A stretch of 64,000 nt of DNA from Cellulophaga sp. BC115SP (GCF_009905545.1 NZ_JAAALB010000010.1:124001-188000), one strand, 5' to 3'; positions 26,119 to 35,801 are shown, counted from the first letter of the stretch. Notes: a model not told the origin generated them from the letters alone. A program made the numbers and translations.

Positions 26119-26823
26119 TTACATATTTACCAAAGCATTACCTCTTAGTACAGGTAAAACGTCATATAAGTCATGTTGTAAACAGTAAGCAATATCTTTT
26201 TGGATACCTAATCTTTGTAAACGACGAACGTGTGATGAAGATGCCACATAAGATAACAAATCATCTTTTGCATTCTGGTATTGACGTAGTGCCATCAAAG
26301 CAGAATCTTCCTCAATCATAAATTCCTCTTTCAAACGCTCCACTAATGCTCCTGCAAAAAGAGTATCTTCCAAATTAGGTTTGCCTTTCCAACCAGCACA
26401 CAAAATCAATACATCATATTGTTGGTCTTTCAAGTAAGTTGCCAATGCGCCTAGGTTTAGGAATGCCCCAACCATTACTTTTACCGCAGATTTTGATTTT
26501 GTAATAGCCAAAGTACCATTGGTAGTAGTCACACAAATTGTTGCATCTTTCACTTTATCGACCATATAACTAAATGGCGAATTATCGAAATCGAAACCTT
26601 CTGGCGTTTTTCCGTCGCGCTCAGCAGCAGCTAAATAGCCCTGTTGTTGATAGGCAACACATTCGTCAATGGTAGCAACTGGGATAATAGACCCCACTCC
26701 ATTGGCAAATGCCGTTGTCATACAAGAGGTAGCTCTGAAAATATCCACAACCACTACGATTGAGTTTTCGATATTATGAAGATGTAATAATTCTGGCGTT
26801 AAACAAACATCAATGGTTTTCAT
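26119..26823 (-). CDS. comB: 2-phosphosulfolactate phosphatase-like protein (ComB family)
   Basis: This is a 234-residue protein. The start is taken at MKTIDVCLTPELLHLH (26823); a longer reading adds eight unconserved residues. Hallmarks are VVVDIFRATSCMTTAFANG, the phosphate/Mg loop region 'AERDGKTPEGFDFDNSP', 'ATICVTTTNGTLAI' and 'LCAGWKGKPNLEDTLFAGAL'. ComB dephosphorylates phosphosulfolactate in coenzyme M synthesis. No comA, comC or comDE is present here, and Bacteroidota do not make coenzyme M, so the physiological substrate is uncertain. This ComB family has no relation to the competence ComB proteins. Confidence 0.88.
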   Translation of the reverse strand: MKTIDVCLTPELLHLHNIENSIVVVVDIFRATSCMTTAFANGVGSIIPVATIDECVAYQQQGYLAAAERDGKTPEGFDFDNSPFSYMVDKVKDATICVTTTNGTLAITKSKSAVKVMVGAFLNLGALATYLKDQQYDVLILCAGWKGKPNLEDTLFAGALVERLKEEFMIEEDSALMALRQYQNAKDDLLSYVASSSHVRRLQRLGIQKDIAYCLQHDLYDVLPVLRGNALVNM

Positions 26824-26947
26824 GATTGGACAAAATGTTTCGAGCAAAAAGCCCTAAGACTTCTTGCTCGAAAAGGTTAAATTTTTGACTTGGTATTATT
26901 ATGCTTTAGTCTTTAAGCTTGTAGCTAATGGCCTAGTGCGGAAAGAC

Positions 26948-28045
26948 TTATTTAAGAAATGGTAATTTTACCACTTGAGCTTTCAAATATTTGTTACGGA
27001 TATTGATATAAACTTCTGTACCTAATTTACTGAATTCCTTAGCTACATAGCCTAATCCGATACCTTTATTCAACGAAGGCGACTGTGTCCCAGAAGTAAC
27101 TTCACCGATGATATTACCAGTTGCATCCATAATTTCGTAATGCTGACGAGGAATACCACGATCTACCATTTCAAATGCTACCAATTTCTTAGTTGGACCA
27201 TTTTCTTTGATTTGTTTGTGGAAAGCTGAGTTCACAAATTCTTTATTGAATTTTGTAATCCAGCCCAAACCAGCCTCGATAGGAGAGGTTGTATCATCAA
27301 TATCGTTGCCATACAAGCAATATCCCATTTCTGTACGCAAAGTATCACGAGCACCTAAGCCTACTGGCACAATACCAAATTCAGCTCCTGCTGCAAAAAT
27401 AGCGTCCCACATGGCTTTTGCATCTTCATTTTTTACATATACTTCCATACCACCAGCACCAGTATAACCAGTTGTGGCAATAAGTACGTTTTCGATACCT
27501 GCAACTGTACCTTCTTTGAAAGTATAGTACTCCATAGAACCAAGGTCAAGGTCAGTCAATTTTTGCATGGTAGCTACCCCTTTAGGTCCTTGCACAGCAA
27601 ATAGACTGATTCCATCACTAATATTTTGCATCTCAACATCAAAAGTATTGTGGCTCTGCATCCAGTTCCAGTCCTTTTCGATGTTAGAAGCATTTACTAC
27701 CACAAAGTATTCGTTTTCCGAACGGCGGTAAATCAATAAATCGTCTACGATACCACCTTTGTCGTTTGGCAAGCAAGAGTATTGCACTTTGCCATCGTAC
27801 AAAGCAGCTACGTCATTTGAGGTAACATACTGTAAAAATTCAGTCGCACGCTCGCCCTTTACCACAAATTCACCCATGTGAGATACATCAAATACCCCAA
27901 CTGAATTACGAACAGCAAGGTGTTCCTGAATCAAGTTGGTATATAAAACTGGCATTGAATATCCTGCAAAAGGTACCATTTTAGCTCCTAATGCGACATG
28001 TACATCGTTGAGAAATACGAGTTTTAATTGTTCTGTTTGTTCCAT
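26948..28045 (-). CDS. gcvT: Glycine cleavage system T protein (aminomethyltransferase)
   Basis: This is a 365-residue protein. The start is placed at [14 protein letters not shown] (28045), since the longer frame has an unconserved hydrophobic tail. It has '[16 protein letters not shown]', '[16 protein letters not shown]', '[11 protein letters not shown]', '[20 protein letters not shown]' and '[19 protein letters not shown]', all typical of GcvT. It transfers the methylene group of H-protein-bound glycine to tetrahydrofolate. gcvP and gcvH are not adjacent. TACCTTTG (minus strand, 28071-28078) is a good -7 promoter element. Confidence 0.97.
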   Translation of the reverse strand: MEQTEQLKLVFLNDVHVALGAKMVPFAGYSMPVLYTNLIQEHLAVRNSVGVFDVSHMGEFVVKGERATEFLQYVTSNDVAALYDGKVQYSCLPNDKGGIVDDLLIYRRSENEYFVVVNASNIEKDWNWMQSHNTFDVEMQNISDGISLFAVQGPKGVATMQKLTDLDLGSMEYYTFKEGTVAGIENVLIATTGYTGAGGMEVYVKNEDAKAMWDAIFAAGAEFGIVPVGLGARDTLRTEMGYCLYGNDIDDTTSPIEAGLGWITKFNKEFVNSAFHKQIKENGPTKKLVAFEMVDRGIPRQHYEIMDATGNIIGEVTSGTQSPSLNKGIGLGYVAKEFSKLGTEVYINIRNKYLKAQVVKLPFLK

Positions 28046-28140
28046 TTGGTAGTTGGTTGAAAAAGATGCACAAAGGTACGGAAAGTATCTATATCCATCG
28101 AGTGTCAAAAGCAAGGCTTTTGCATTTATCCACAAAAAAA

Positions 28141-28172
28141 TCCCAAAAAACACGAATCTGCATTTTTTGGGA
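28141..28172 (-). terminator. Terminator of the M28 peptidase gene
   Basis: On the minus strand TCCCAAAAAA/TTTTTTGGGA (10 bp) is followed by a run of T. A perfect DnaA box (28126-28134) abuts its far side. Confidence 0.8.
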
Positions 28173-28195
28173 TCATCAAAATGCTTCGAAAAGCA

Positions 28196-29233
28196 CTATT
28201 CTTGATACAAAGCTGTCAAAACTGTTTGACCAACAGCTTTTAAAGTATTTTTATCAATTACATTCATATTGTCATTATGAGTATGATGATACGAGCCAAA
28301 AGTTTTAGGATCGTTTGGTCGAAGCTCCACAATATCAATCATTTGAATTTTACCAATATCGTTCACAAAAGCATGGTCATCGGTTAATGCACCACCATCG
28401 GCATCAATAAATAAATTGCCATAACCAAGTCTTGAGGCAATATCCCAAATACTTCTTGTTAAGATAGGAGCATATTGCATTGATAATCCTTCATGTGGAA
28501 AAACAGCACCCTTTGCGCCAACCATATCCAACAAGATACCATAATATGCTTGATAATTCGGCACGTGTTTGTTAGCAGCCCAATACTGTGAACCTAAGCA
28601 CCACCATACCTGATTGCCCGAATCGCCACGGTACTCATTTGGCTCACCATTGTCCTCGGCATCAAATAAGATAAAGTCAATCCCAACATTAGGTTTGCTT
28701 TGGGCATCTTTAATAGCTCTTGCAATTTCTAACAAAACGCCTACACCACTTGCACCATCATTGGCTCCATCGATGGGCTTATCTTTATCTTTAGTGTCTT
28801 TATCTGCAATAGGTCTTGTATCCCAGTGTGCTGCCAACAATATTCTTTTGGCTGCTCCAGGGTTATAAGTTCCAATGATATTTACAGCATTAAGCTTTTT
28901 ACCATCGTAAGTAGTGGCTACAAAGTCTTGATTGATAACCTGACATCCGTAAGCTTTTAATTGGTCGGCTAACCATGCAGCACAAGCTTTGTGTGACTTG
29001 GTATTAGGAACTCTGGGACCAAATTCAACTTGCTTTGCTACAAACTTATAAGCAGAATCTGCATTGAAGGTAGCAGCTGGCAATAGCCCTTGATCGGCTG
29101 CTGGGGTTTGGGTACTTGCTTGTTCGGTTGTTGAACTAGATTTTTCTTGACAAGATTTGAGATAAACTCCTACGCCAGAAAAAACAAATATGCCTAGCAA
29201 AACAAGAGCGATTTTAGACGTTTTCATATACAT
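28196..29233 (-). CDS. M28-family metallopeptidase / glutaminyl cyclase-like lipoprotein
   Basis: This is a 345-residue protein (the second Met at 29227 is an equally good start). It has an N-terminal hydrophobic segment ending in YLKSC, probably a lipobox. The zinc site is recognisable: LLAAHWDTRPIADKD (His, Asp), GANDGASGVGVLLEIA (bridging Asp) and FILFDAEDNGE (Glu pair), followed by 'VDIVELRPNDPKTFGSYHHTHND' with the late His. This arrangement is close to bacterial glutaminyl-peptide cyclotransferases as well as aminopeptidases. Which activity applies cannot be told here. It follows mutL after 39 bases. Confidence 0.87.
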   Translation of the reverse strand: MYMKTSKIALVLLGIFVFSGVGVYLKSCQEKSSSTTEQASTQTPAADQGLLPAATFNADSAYKFVAKQVEFGPRVPNTKSHKACAAWLADQLKAYGCQVINQDFVATTYDGKKLNAVNIIGTYNPGAAKRILLAAHWDTRPIADKDTKDKDKPIDGANDGASGVGVLLEIARAIKDAQSKPNVGIDFILFDAEDNGEPNEYRGDSGNQVWWCLGSQYWAANKHVPNYQAYYGILLDMVGAKGAVFPHEGLSMQYAPILTRSIWDIASRLGYGNLFIDADGGALTDDHAFVNDIGKIQMIDIVELRPNDPKTFGSYHHTHNDNMNVIDKNTLKAVGQTVLTALYQE

Positions 29234-29239
29234 ATAAAT

Positions 29240-29262
29240 AAGGCACCTTTTGAAGATGCCTT
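29240..29262 (-). terminator. Hairpin between mutL and the M28 gene
   Basis: An 8-bp stem AAGGCATC/GGTGCCTT (one G-U pair) on the minus strand is followed by an A/T-rich tail. It may be a weak terminator or processing hairpin. Confidence 0.45.
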
Positions 29263-29272
29263 GGAGGAAATT

Positions 29273-31192
29273 TTATTTTTGAAATATATTGGCAATTTCT
29301 GCTAATCCCAAAATTTTCATGGTAAGCTCACCGCTTGGCGAATAGCTTGGATTAGATGAGGCAAAAAGTTGCTCGACTAAAGTATTCATTTCTTGGTTTG
29401 ACAAACGTGACATGCCAAATCTTCCTGCCGAACGTTTTGCCATAGACCTAGCTAAATTTTCAACTCTGTCGAGATGTAACTCCGATTCGTTGCGTTTGAA
29501 TTGCTCTAATAAACCTTCAATCAAAGCTTGTTCATTTTCATCGGGCGAATCTGCGGGAATGCCATTAACAATAAATGAATCATGTCCAATGACACTTAAA
29601 TCAAAACCTAGATTACGAACTTCATCTTGGATTTCGACTAATAAATGGAAATCCGCAGGAGTTAACTTAATTGTTGATGGAAAAAGCAATTGCTGGGATG
29701 TTCCATTATTTTTTTGAAGATATTGTACAAATTTCTCATACAAAATACGCTCATAAGCCGCACGCTGGTCAATCAACAACATACCTGATTTTACCTGAGA
29801 AATAATATATCGGTTGTGAATCTGGAAAGTTGTTGCGTCTGAATCCTGAGAACTGCGTAGTGGTCGAGACTCCAACAAATCATTGGCTTTGCTTTTGAGC
29901 GTGAAAGGTTGAGTCTCTGGATAATCTTCTTCGTTTCTAAAATTGAAAGACGATTGTTCCACTCTTTTTTGCTCAAAACTTTCAACGGTATTATCTAATC
30001 CTTCGTACAATTTGTTCCAATTTGAAAGATTGCTTTTTTCACGAGGCGACATTTCTGGCTTCGCAAAAGGTCTTTCACTGTCAAAATCAGCTTGGTTCAT
30101 TTTGCTCGGAACAGCCGTAGACGTTGGAGTAGGAGCATTATTAAAGCTAAAAAACTGATTGGAGTAATTGATATTGGTATCAAAGTCGAGTGATGGCGCC
30201 AAATTATGCTGGCTCATCGATTTACGCACAGCAGCTTGCACAATGGCATAAACGGTACGTTCGTCATCAAATTTGATTTCTGTTTTAGTAGGGTGTACGT
30301 TTATATCAATATGAACGGGGTCTATCTCAATAAATAGAACATAGAAAGGATGTGAGCCTTCAGGCATCAATCCTTCAAACGCCGACATCACCGCATGATT
30401 GAGATAACTATTTTTGATAAAACGATTATTGGCAAAGAAAAACTGCTCGCCACGAGTTTTCTTGGCAAACTGAGGTTTTCCCACAAATCCACGAACTGTG
30501 ACAAATGATGTTTCCTCCTCGCAAGGTGCTAATTGCTCACGATAGCTTTTGCCAAACAAATCCACAATACGGCGACTTAATTTGCCAGAAGGCAGATTAT
30601 AAATTTCGGCATCGTTGTGGTACAATGAAAAAGCAATATCAGGATTAGCCAAAGCCACACGTTGAAACTCGTCGATAATATGACGCATTTCTACAGGGTT
30701 TGACTTTAAGAAATTACGACGAGCAGGAACATTGTAAAAAAGGTTCTTGACCAAAAGATTGGTGCCCTCAGGTGTCGAAATAGCCTCTTGCGCTTTTAGT
30801 TCAGAAGCTTCAATTCTTACCATTGTACCTAGTTCTTCGGTATTGCGTCGGGTTTTTAGCTCTACCTGAGATACCGCTGCAATTGAGGCCATAGCTTCGC
30901 CTCTAAATCCCATGGTACGGATTTTAAACAAATCGTCGGAAGTACGGATTTTGGAAGTAGCGTGGCGCTCAAAGCACATTCGTGCATCGGTTTCGGACAT
31001 ACCTTTACCGTTGTCGATAACCTGAATGAGGGTTTTGCCTGCCTCTCTCACAATCAATTGAACCTGAGTGGCTTCGGCATCTATAGAATTCTCTAACAAC
31101 TCCTTCACCACAGAAGAAGGTCTTTGAACTACCTCCCCAGCAGCAATCTGGTTCGCAATCGAATCAGGAAGCAGTTGAATTATATCTAACAT
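29273..31192 (-). CDS. mutL: DNA mismatch repair protein MutL
   Basis: This is a 639-residue protein. The N-terminal GHKL ATPase is intact: NQIAAGEVVQRPSSVVKELLENSIDA, VIDNGKGMSETDA, TSKIRTSDDLFKIRTMGFRGEA and a conserved GTNLLVKNLFYNVPAR. The C-terminal dimerisation domain begins near residue 455. Its endonuclease motif reads DQRAAYERILYE instead of DQHAxxERxxYE. The ACxxAIK and CPHGRP motifs are replaced by ARSMAKR and SPSGEL. MutL couples mismatch recognition by MutS to strand removal. mutS is not in this window. Confidence 0.98.
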   Translation of the reverse strand: MLDIIQLLPDSIANQIAAGEVVQRPSSVVKELLENSIDAEATQVQLIVREAGKTLIQVIDNGKGMSETDARMCFERHATSKIRTSDDLFKIRTMGFRGEAMASIAAVSQVELKTRRNTEELGTMVRIEASELKAQEAISTPEGTNLLVKNLFYNVPARRNFLKSNPVEMRHIIDEFQRVALANPDIAFSLYHNDAEIYNLPSGKLSRRIVDLFGKSYREQLAPCEEETSFVTVRGFVGKPQFAKKTRGEQFFFANNRFIKNSYLNHAVMSAFEGLMPEGSHPFYVLFIEIDPVHIDINVHPTKTEIKFDDERTVYAIVQAAVRKSMSQHNLAPSLDFDTNINYSNQFFSFNNAPTPTSTAVPSKMNQADFDSERPFAKPEMSPREKSNLSNWNKLYEGLDNTVESFEQKRVEQSSFNFRNEEDYPETQPFTLKSKANDLLESRPLRSSQDSDATTFQIHNRYIISQVKSGMLLIDQRAAYERILYEKFVQYLQKNNGTSQQLLFPSTIKLTPADFHLLVEIQDEVRNLGFDLSVIGHDSFIVNGIPADSPDENEQALIEGLLEQFKRNESELHLDRVENLARSMAKRSAGRFGMSRLSNQEMNTLVEQLFASSNPSYSPSGELTMKILGLAEIANIFQK

Positions 31193-31679
31193 TTGTATCA
31201 GCTAAATTTTTAGGGTTTGAAAACTCATGTCTTTAAAACATTCATTTTCTACAATCACTCTACTAAGTTCGGCATTAATGAAGGGATTCCCAACAAAAAA
31301 ACGACATTTGAACTCAGAGTGCTTGTAAATCAGGTATCTTTTTTCAGGAAAAAAACTTTACAAAAATACGATAAAATATCATCTTTTGATAGAAAAGATT
31401 CTCATTAACAATACATTAACTTGTCTGAACACTCTGTATAAAAGCACTTAGAAAACCTTTGGCAGGTATAAATTTTAGTTGACCATTCAATAAATGATCC
31501 GCTCAGTAATCGTTCTACCCGTAATTAGTCTATAGTCTCATTATCAGATTATTCCATAGGATTTGTACCAAAAATCAAATTTTTGAAAGAAAGCATTCGC
31601 AATTATCAAACTTTCCAAACTAATTTTGGACATCCTTTGTTATAACAACCATAATAGCTAATCAAACTAAACAGGCATC
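31193..31679. other. Divergent intergenic region
   Basis: This is a 487-base spacer between mutL (-) and the nfu gene (+). It contains a possible -7 element for mutL (TATTTTTG, minus strand, 31361-31368) but no supported gene. A 63-codon frame at 31217 has no coding character. Confidence 0.4.
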
Positions 31680-32273
31680 ATGTTAAAATCTCAGATATTT
31701 ATTTATACAGAATCAACTCCCAATCCTAATTCAATGAAGTTTGTGTTGAACTTTGAATTGGCGCCAGAAGGTGCTTCTTTCGACTACGCAACACCTTCAG
31801 AAGCAATTTCGGAAGAAAAAAACTCTCCTTTAGCAGTTGAGTTATTTGGTTTTGATTTTGTAAAAAGAGTATTCATTTCTTCCAACTTTGTGACTGTAAC
31901 GAAAGATGAAGAAACTAAATGGGAAGATGAATTATTCAACTTGAAGCAGTTTTTGAAAAAATTCTTCGAGGATAAAAAAGAAGTTTTTGCTCAATCAACC
32001 ATAAAAGCTCACGAAACTAATCCTTCGGGCGAGCCAGATTCAGATACTGTTATCAAAATCAAAGCTGTTCTTGACCAATACGTGCGTCCTGCCGTTGAGT
32101 CAGACGGTGGCGCTATTAGTTTCCACTCATTCAACGAAGGCACAGTAAAGGTATTACTCCAAGGCTCATGCTCAGGATGCCCTTCTTCAACGATGACTTT
32201 GAAGGCTGGTATCGAAAACCTTTTGACAAGAATGGTTCCTGACGTAAAAGAAGTAGTAGCTGAAGGAGTCTAG
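31680..32273 (+). CDS. NifU-family Fe-S cluster scaffold/carrier (Nfu)
   Basis: This is a 197-residue protein with the two-domain Nfu layout. The N-terminal Nfu_N domain begins IFIYTESTPNPNSMKFVLN and has 'FGFDFVKRVFISSNFVTVTK'. The C-terminal NifU domain has 'YVRPAVESDGGAISF' and the cluster-binding CSGCPSS motif (CxxC). It delivers [4Fe-4S] clusters to target proteins. It forms a single-gene unit followed by palindromic repeats and a terminator. No suf genes are adjacent. Confidence 0.95.
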   Translation: MLKSQIFIYTESTPNPNSMKFVLNFELAPEGASFDYATPSEAISEEKNSPLAVELFGFDFVKRVFISSNFVTVTKDEETKWEDELFNLKQFLKKFFEDKKEVFAQSTIKAHETNPSGEPDSDTVIKIKAVLDQYVRPAVESDGGAISFHSFNEGTVKVLLQGSCSGCPSSTMTLKAGIENLLTRMVPDVKEVVAEGV

Positions 32274-32317
32274 TAAGTGTAGAGTTTTGAGTGCAGAGTT
32301 TTGAATAATTGAGCCAT

Positions 32318-32342
32318 GTAGAGACGCAATGCTTTGCGTCTA
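32318..32342. repeat. REP-like palindrome, copy 2
   Basis: GTAGAGACGCAATGCTTTGCGTCTA has an 8-bp stem AGACGCAA/TTGCGTCT. It is the same family as 21406 and 32432. Confidence 0.7.
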
Positions 32343-32370
32343 AAGAGGTGTCATTTTGAAATATAGTATC

Positions 32371-32402
32371 AAGGCGTTCGAAATAAGTTTTTCGAACGCC
32401 TT
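32371..32402. terminator. nfu terminator
   Basis: A 13-bp perfect stem (32371-32383 with 32390-32402) is followed by a T run. Confidence 0.9.
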
Positions 32403-32431
32403 TTTTATACCTCCATGCTAGATCTCACTTG

Positions 32432-32460
32432 GATTGAGACGCAATCATTGCGTCTCTACT
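32432..32460. repeat. REP-like palindrome, copy 3
   Basis: GAGACGCAAT-C-ATTGCGTCTC is a perfect 10-bp arm palindrome (32436-32445 with 32447-32456), in inverted orientation relative to copy 2 across the terminator. Confidence 0.75.
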
Positions 32461-32591
32461 GCTAGGAAACAAATTTTAATATACATTAAATCAATCCATT
32501 AGGAATGACTCATGCCTATTTTGATAATCGTCTCAAAGTGAAATTTAACACATTTTCAAATCTTCAAATTGACACATCTTCAAATTAGCCC

Positions 32592-33923
32592 CTATTTCTC
32601 TCCATCACTTTTATAAATACTAATTGGTTTTTCGAGTTCTAGCGCTAATACAGTCATATAAGTATCATTTACTTTTGCAGGAACATCAATGAATACAATG
32701 CCTGGCACATTACCCCAAGTCATTTTGCTTTGTACTTGATGAGTTAGTTCGTGATTTGTTCCTACGACCCTTATTTTATTGATTTTATTGTTCAATCCTT
32801 TCAACATAACTTGCCCCGAGGATTGTGGTTGTAGAAACAAATACAGAGTTGTTGAATCTTTAGACAACGTAGTTGGTCCATAAAAATGCCCTGCTTCGAT
32901 ACCTGCAATGGTTCCAAAAACAGCCTCCTCGTGTTTCTTATTCCATTTCCCTAGTTCTTTCAAAATATGAACTTGTTCGGCAGGAATTGTACCGTCCTCT
33001 TTAGGACCAATATCAAATAGGTAAACTCCGCCATTACTAATCACATCCGCAAAGATTGAGATAACCTGAAATGGGGTTTTGTAATTGGTATCGTCAGGGT
33101 GATATCCCCAATTGAGATTAGACGTCATACAAGCTTCCCAGTAAGGAAACTTCTTTGGTCGGGTAGGAGGGATTGTTTGCTCATAAGTTTCATAATGTCC
33201 AAAATCCAAAAGGCGGTCGTTGGCAATAGCCCAAGGTTGAGCTTTCAAGATTTTATCTTTGATTTTTTCAGATTCCCATTCCTTCGAACTATGTTCCCAC
33301 TCGCCGTCAAACCACCAAAGGTCAGGGTTATAACTAGCCAACAATTCATCTATTTGATTATGAGCAAAAGTTTTGAAACGCCCCCAGCGAGCCAAATCAT
33401 CTTGCATTTTATAACGATTACTATCTCTCAAAATAGCTGGATAATCAGGATGACTCCAATCAATTAAAGAAAAATAGGCACCTTTTTTAATCCCTTGTTT
33501 TTCAAGAGCATTAAAAAAGGGCTTTATCAAGTCTCTTTTGGCAGGAGTGTTTTTTACAGTACTAAAATGTTTTTCTTTAGTTGGCCAAAGTGCTACACCA
33601 TCATGATGCTTGGTGGTAATAACAGCATATCTTGCGCCACTCTCTTTAATTAAGGCAGCCCATTCTTCGGGATTATACTTACTTGCCGTAAATCCATTGA
33701 GCTGCGCCATATAGTCTTTGTAGGATATTTTGTGGTTGTGAAAGCTCCAACTTTCATCGACTCCCTTTACAGAATAAATACCCCAGTGGATAAAGACACC
33801 TAACTTCCCGTCCTGAAACCACTGCATCCGTTCTTGCAAGGAGCTGGGTGATGTTTTGTTCTGAGCTTGTAGGTTAAAACTCAAATAACAGAGTGTTGAT
33901 AAAAATGTTAATAATCTTTTCAT
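32592..33923 (-). CDS. Secreted alpha-L-fucosidase, GH29 (second gene)
   Basis: This is a 443-residue protein with a signal peptide (LLTFLSTLCYLSFNLQAQ). It has GH29 motifs WFQDGKLGVFIHWGIYSV, YAVITTKHHDGVALWPT (His106/His107) and the nucleophile region LWWFDGEWEHSS (Asp206). Its C-terminal beta domain differs from that of the fucosidase at 11119-12522. The two enzymes probably differ in linkage preference (GH29-A versus -B cannot be decided by eye). It has no transporter or sulfatase neighbours. Confidence 0.92.
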   Translation of the reverse strand: MKRLLTFLSTLCYLSFNLQAQNKTSPSSLQERMQWFQDGKLGVFIHWGIYSVKGVDESWSFHNHKISYKDYMAQLNGFTASKYNPEEWAALIKESGARYAVITTKHHDGVALWPTKEKHFSTVKNTPAKRDLIKPFFNALEKQGIKKGAYFSLIDWSHPDYPAILRDSNRYKMQDDLARWGRFKTFAHNQIDELLASYNPDLWWFDGEWEHSSKEWESEKIKDKILKAQPWAIANDRLLDFGHYETYEQTIPPTRPKKFPYWEACMTSNLNWGYHPDDTNYKTPFQVISIFADVISNGGVYLFDIGPKEDGTIPAEQVHILKELGKWNKKHEEAVFGTIAGIEAGHFYGPTTLSKDSTTLYLFLQPQSSGQVMLKGLNNKINKIRVVGTNHELTHQVQSKMTWGNVPGIVFIDVPAKVNDTYMTVLALELEKPISIYKSDGEK

Positions 33924-34016
33924 AGAAAATAAACTTGTTAATGTTTGAAAATTGAGTGTTCAAATACAAAGAATGAAGGGTGAATTTCTTAAAAAATCTT
34001 ATAGTCACAGTCCTTC

Positions 34017-34049
34017 TTTGCAAGTCTCCTATATTTAAGTATAACTTTG
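34017..34049 (+). promoter_or_regulatory. recJ promoter
   Basis: TTTG (34017-34020), a 21-base spacer and TAACTTTG (34042-34049) match the Bacteroidota consensus exactly. The upstream TTG start option at 34047 would lie inside this promoter, which supports the ATG at 34092. A perfect DnaA box (34072-34080) lies in the predicted leader. Confidence 0.65.
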
Positions 34050-34091
34050 CTATTTAATAATCAACATCTTATTATCCACAGTCAACAATCC

Positions 34092-35801
34092 ATGGTCGAA
34101 AAACGTTGGAATTATAAAAAATTACCCTCTTCAGAAATAGTAGATACCCTATCAAAAGAATTAGGTGTTAGTTATGAAATCGCTACTTTATTAGGTCAGC
34201 GAGGCGTTGGTACATTTGATGAAGCCAAGCATTTTTTTCGTCCTAGCTTATCAGATTTATACGACCCATTTTTGATGGCCGATATGACCGTTGCGGTTGA
34301 ACGATTGAGTAAAGCTGTTGAGCAAAATGAGAAAATACTAATATATGGTGATTATGATGTAGACGGTACTACTTCGGTTGCTATGTTTTATGGATTTTTA
34401 CAAAAGTATATTCATCAGAACATTGAATTTTATATTCCCGATCGTTATGCCGAAGGATATGGTGTTTCGCAAAAAGGAATTGAATATGCCGCCGAAAATG
34501 GTTTTGCCCTCATCGTAAGCCTCGACTGCGGAATCAAATCTGTTGATAAGGTAGCTTGGGCAAAAGAACATGCCGTAGACTTTATTATATGCGACCACCA
34601 CCGCCCAGGTGACGAGTTACCAGATGCAGTAGCGGTATTAGACCCCAAACGTGAGGACTGTCAGTATCCATTTAAGGAATTGACTGGTTGTGGCGTGGGA
34701 TTCAAGTTATTACAAGCTTATTGTCAAGTTAAAGATATTGATGTCAATTTGTTGTTGCCCTATTTGGATTTGGTTGTGACGAGTATTAGTTGTGATATTG
34801 TTCCGATTGTAGGCGAAAACCGAGTTTTGGCATTTTATGGTTTACAACAGCTCAATACCAATCCAAGAACTGGACTAAAAGCGTTGATTAAATCCGCTTC
34901 GCTCGAAGGCAAAATGGATATTACCAAAGTGGTATTTGGATTAGGTCCACGAATCAATGCAGCAGGAAGAATTCGCCATGCTTATGATGCTGTTGACTTA
35001 ATGTTATCTGAAGACGAACAAAAAGCTGAAGAATTTGCCCGCGTGATTGGTCAACATAATACCGACCGCAAAGGACTTGATTCATCGATTACAGCCGAAG
35101 CACTTGAAATGATTGCTCAAAATAGCGATTTGGTTGCCGCCAAAAGTACGGTATTATTCAATGAAGCTTGGCATAAAGGAGTTATTGGTATTGTAGCAAG
35201 TAGATGTATCGAAAAGTACCATCGTCCTACCATTATCTTGACAGAATCTCATGGCAATGCCGCTGGCTCGGCTCGCTCAGTACCAGGATTTGATGTGTAT
35301 GATGCCATTGAAGAATGCTCAGAGCATTTGATTCAATTTGGTGGACACACTTTCGCTGCTGGTCTTACGTTAGAGCTTAACCAAATTGACAACTTTAAAA
35401 GAAAGTTTGAAGAAGTTGTTTCTCGTAAAATTTTACAAGAACAACTGTCTCCACTAATAGAAATAGACTTGGCATTGCCACTATCAGCTATTACCGACAA
35501 GTTTCATCGTATTATGAGTCAAATGTCGCCATTTGGTCCTCAAAATATGACGCCTGTATTTGTCAGTCATAAAGTACAACTGTATGGTGCGCCAATCAAA
35601 ATGAAGGAGAAACATCTAAAGTTTCAGGCATTCCAAGAGGGCTCAGCCGCATTTACCTGCGTAGGTTTTGGTATGGTTGAAGACTTTTTCGATAAATTAT
35701 TGGAAGTTCAAACTTGTTCTATTTGTTATACCATCGAAATCAATGAGTGGCAAGGGAAAAAAAGTTTTCAACTAATGTTGAAAGATATTAAGTTTGAATA
35801 A
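34092..35801 (+). CDS. recJ: Single-stranded-DNA-specific exonuclease RecJ
   Basis: This is a 569-residue protein with start MVEKRWNYKKLPSSEIVDTL. DHH-family motifs are DYDVDGTTSVAMFY (motif I), IVSLDCGIKS, ICDHHRPGDELPDAVAVLDP (DHH) and 'LTGCGVGFKLLQAY'. The DHHA1 domain carries GGHTFAAGLTL, and a C-terminal OB-like domain follows. RecJ is a 5'-3' exonuclease on ssDNA used in the RecFOR pathway and mismatch repair, both represented in this window by recF, recO and mutL. Confidence 0.98.
   Translation: MVEKRWNYKKLPSSEIVDTLSKELGVSYEIATLLGQRGVGTFDEAKHFFRPSLSDLYDPFLMADMTVAVERLSKAVEQNEKILIYGDYDVDGTTSVAMFYGFLQKYIHQNIEFYIPDRYAEGYGVSQKGIEYAAENGFALIVSLDCGIKSVDKVAWAKEHAVDFIICDHHRPGDELPDAVAVLDPKREDCQYPFKELTGCGVGFKLLQAYCQVKDIDVNLLLPYLDLVVTSISCDIVPIVGENRVLAFYGLQQLNTNPRTGLKALIKSASLEGKMDITKVVFGLGPRINAAGRIRHAYDAVDLMLSEDEQKAEEFARVIGQHNTDRKGLDSSITAEALEMIAQNSDLVAAKSTVLFNEAWHKGVIGIVASRCIEKYHRPTIILTESHGNAAGSARSVPGFDVYDAIEECSEHLIQFGGHTFAAGLTLELNQIDNFKRKFEEVVSRKILQEQLSPLIEIDLALPLSAITDKFHRIMSQMSPFGPQNMTPVFVSHKVQLYGAPIKMKEKHLKFQAFQEGSAAFTCVGFGMVEDFFDKLLEVQTCSICYTIEINEWQGKKSFQLMLKDIKFE

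Noticed and set aside
31217-31408. 63-codon plus-strand frame in the mutL/nfu spacer
   Set aside because: Its composition is not protein-like, it has no promoter match and no family resemblance.
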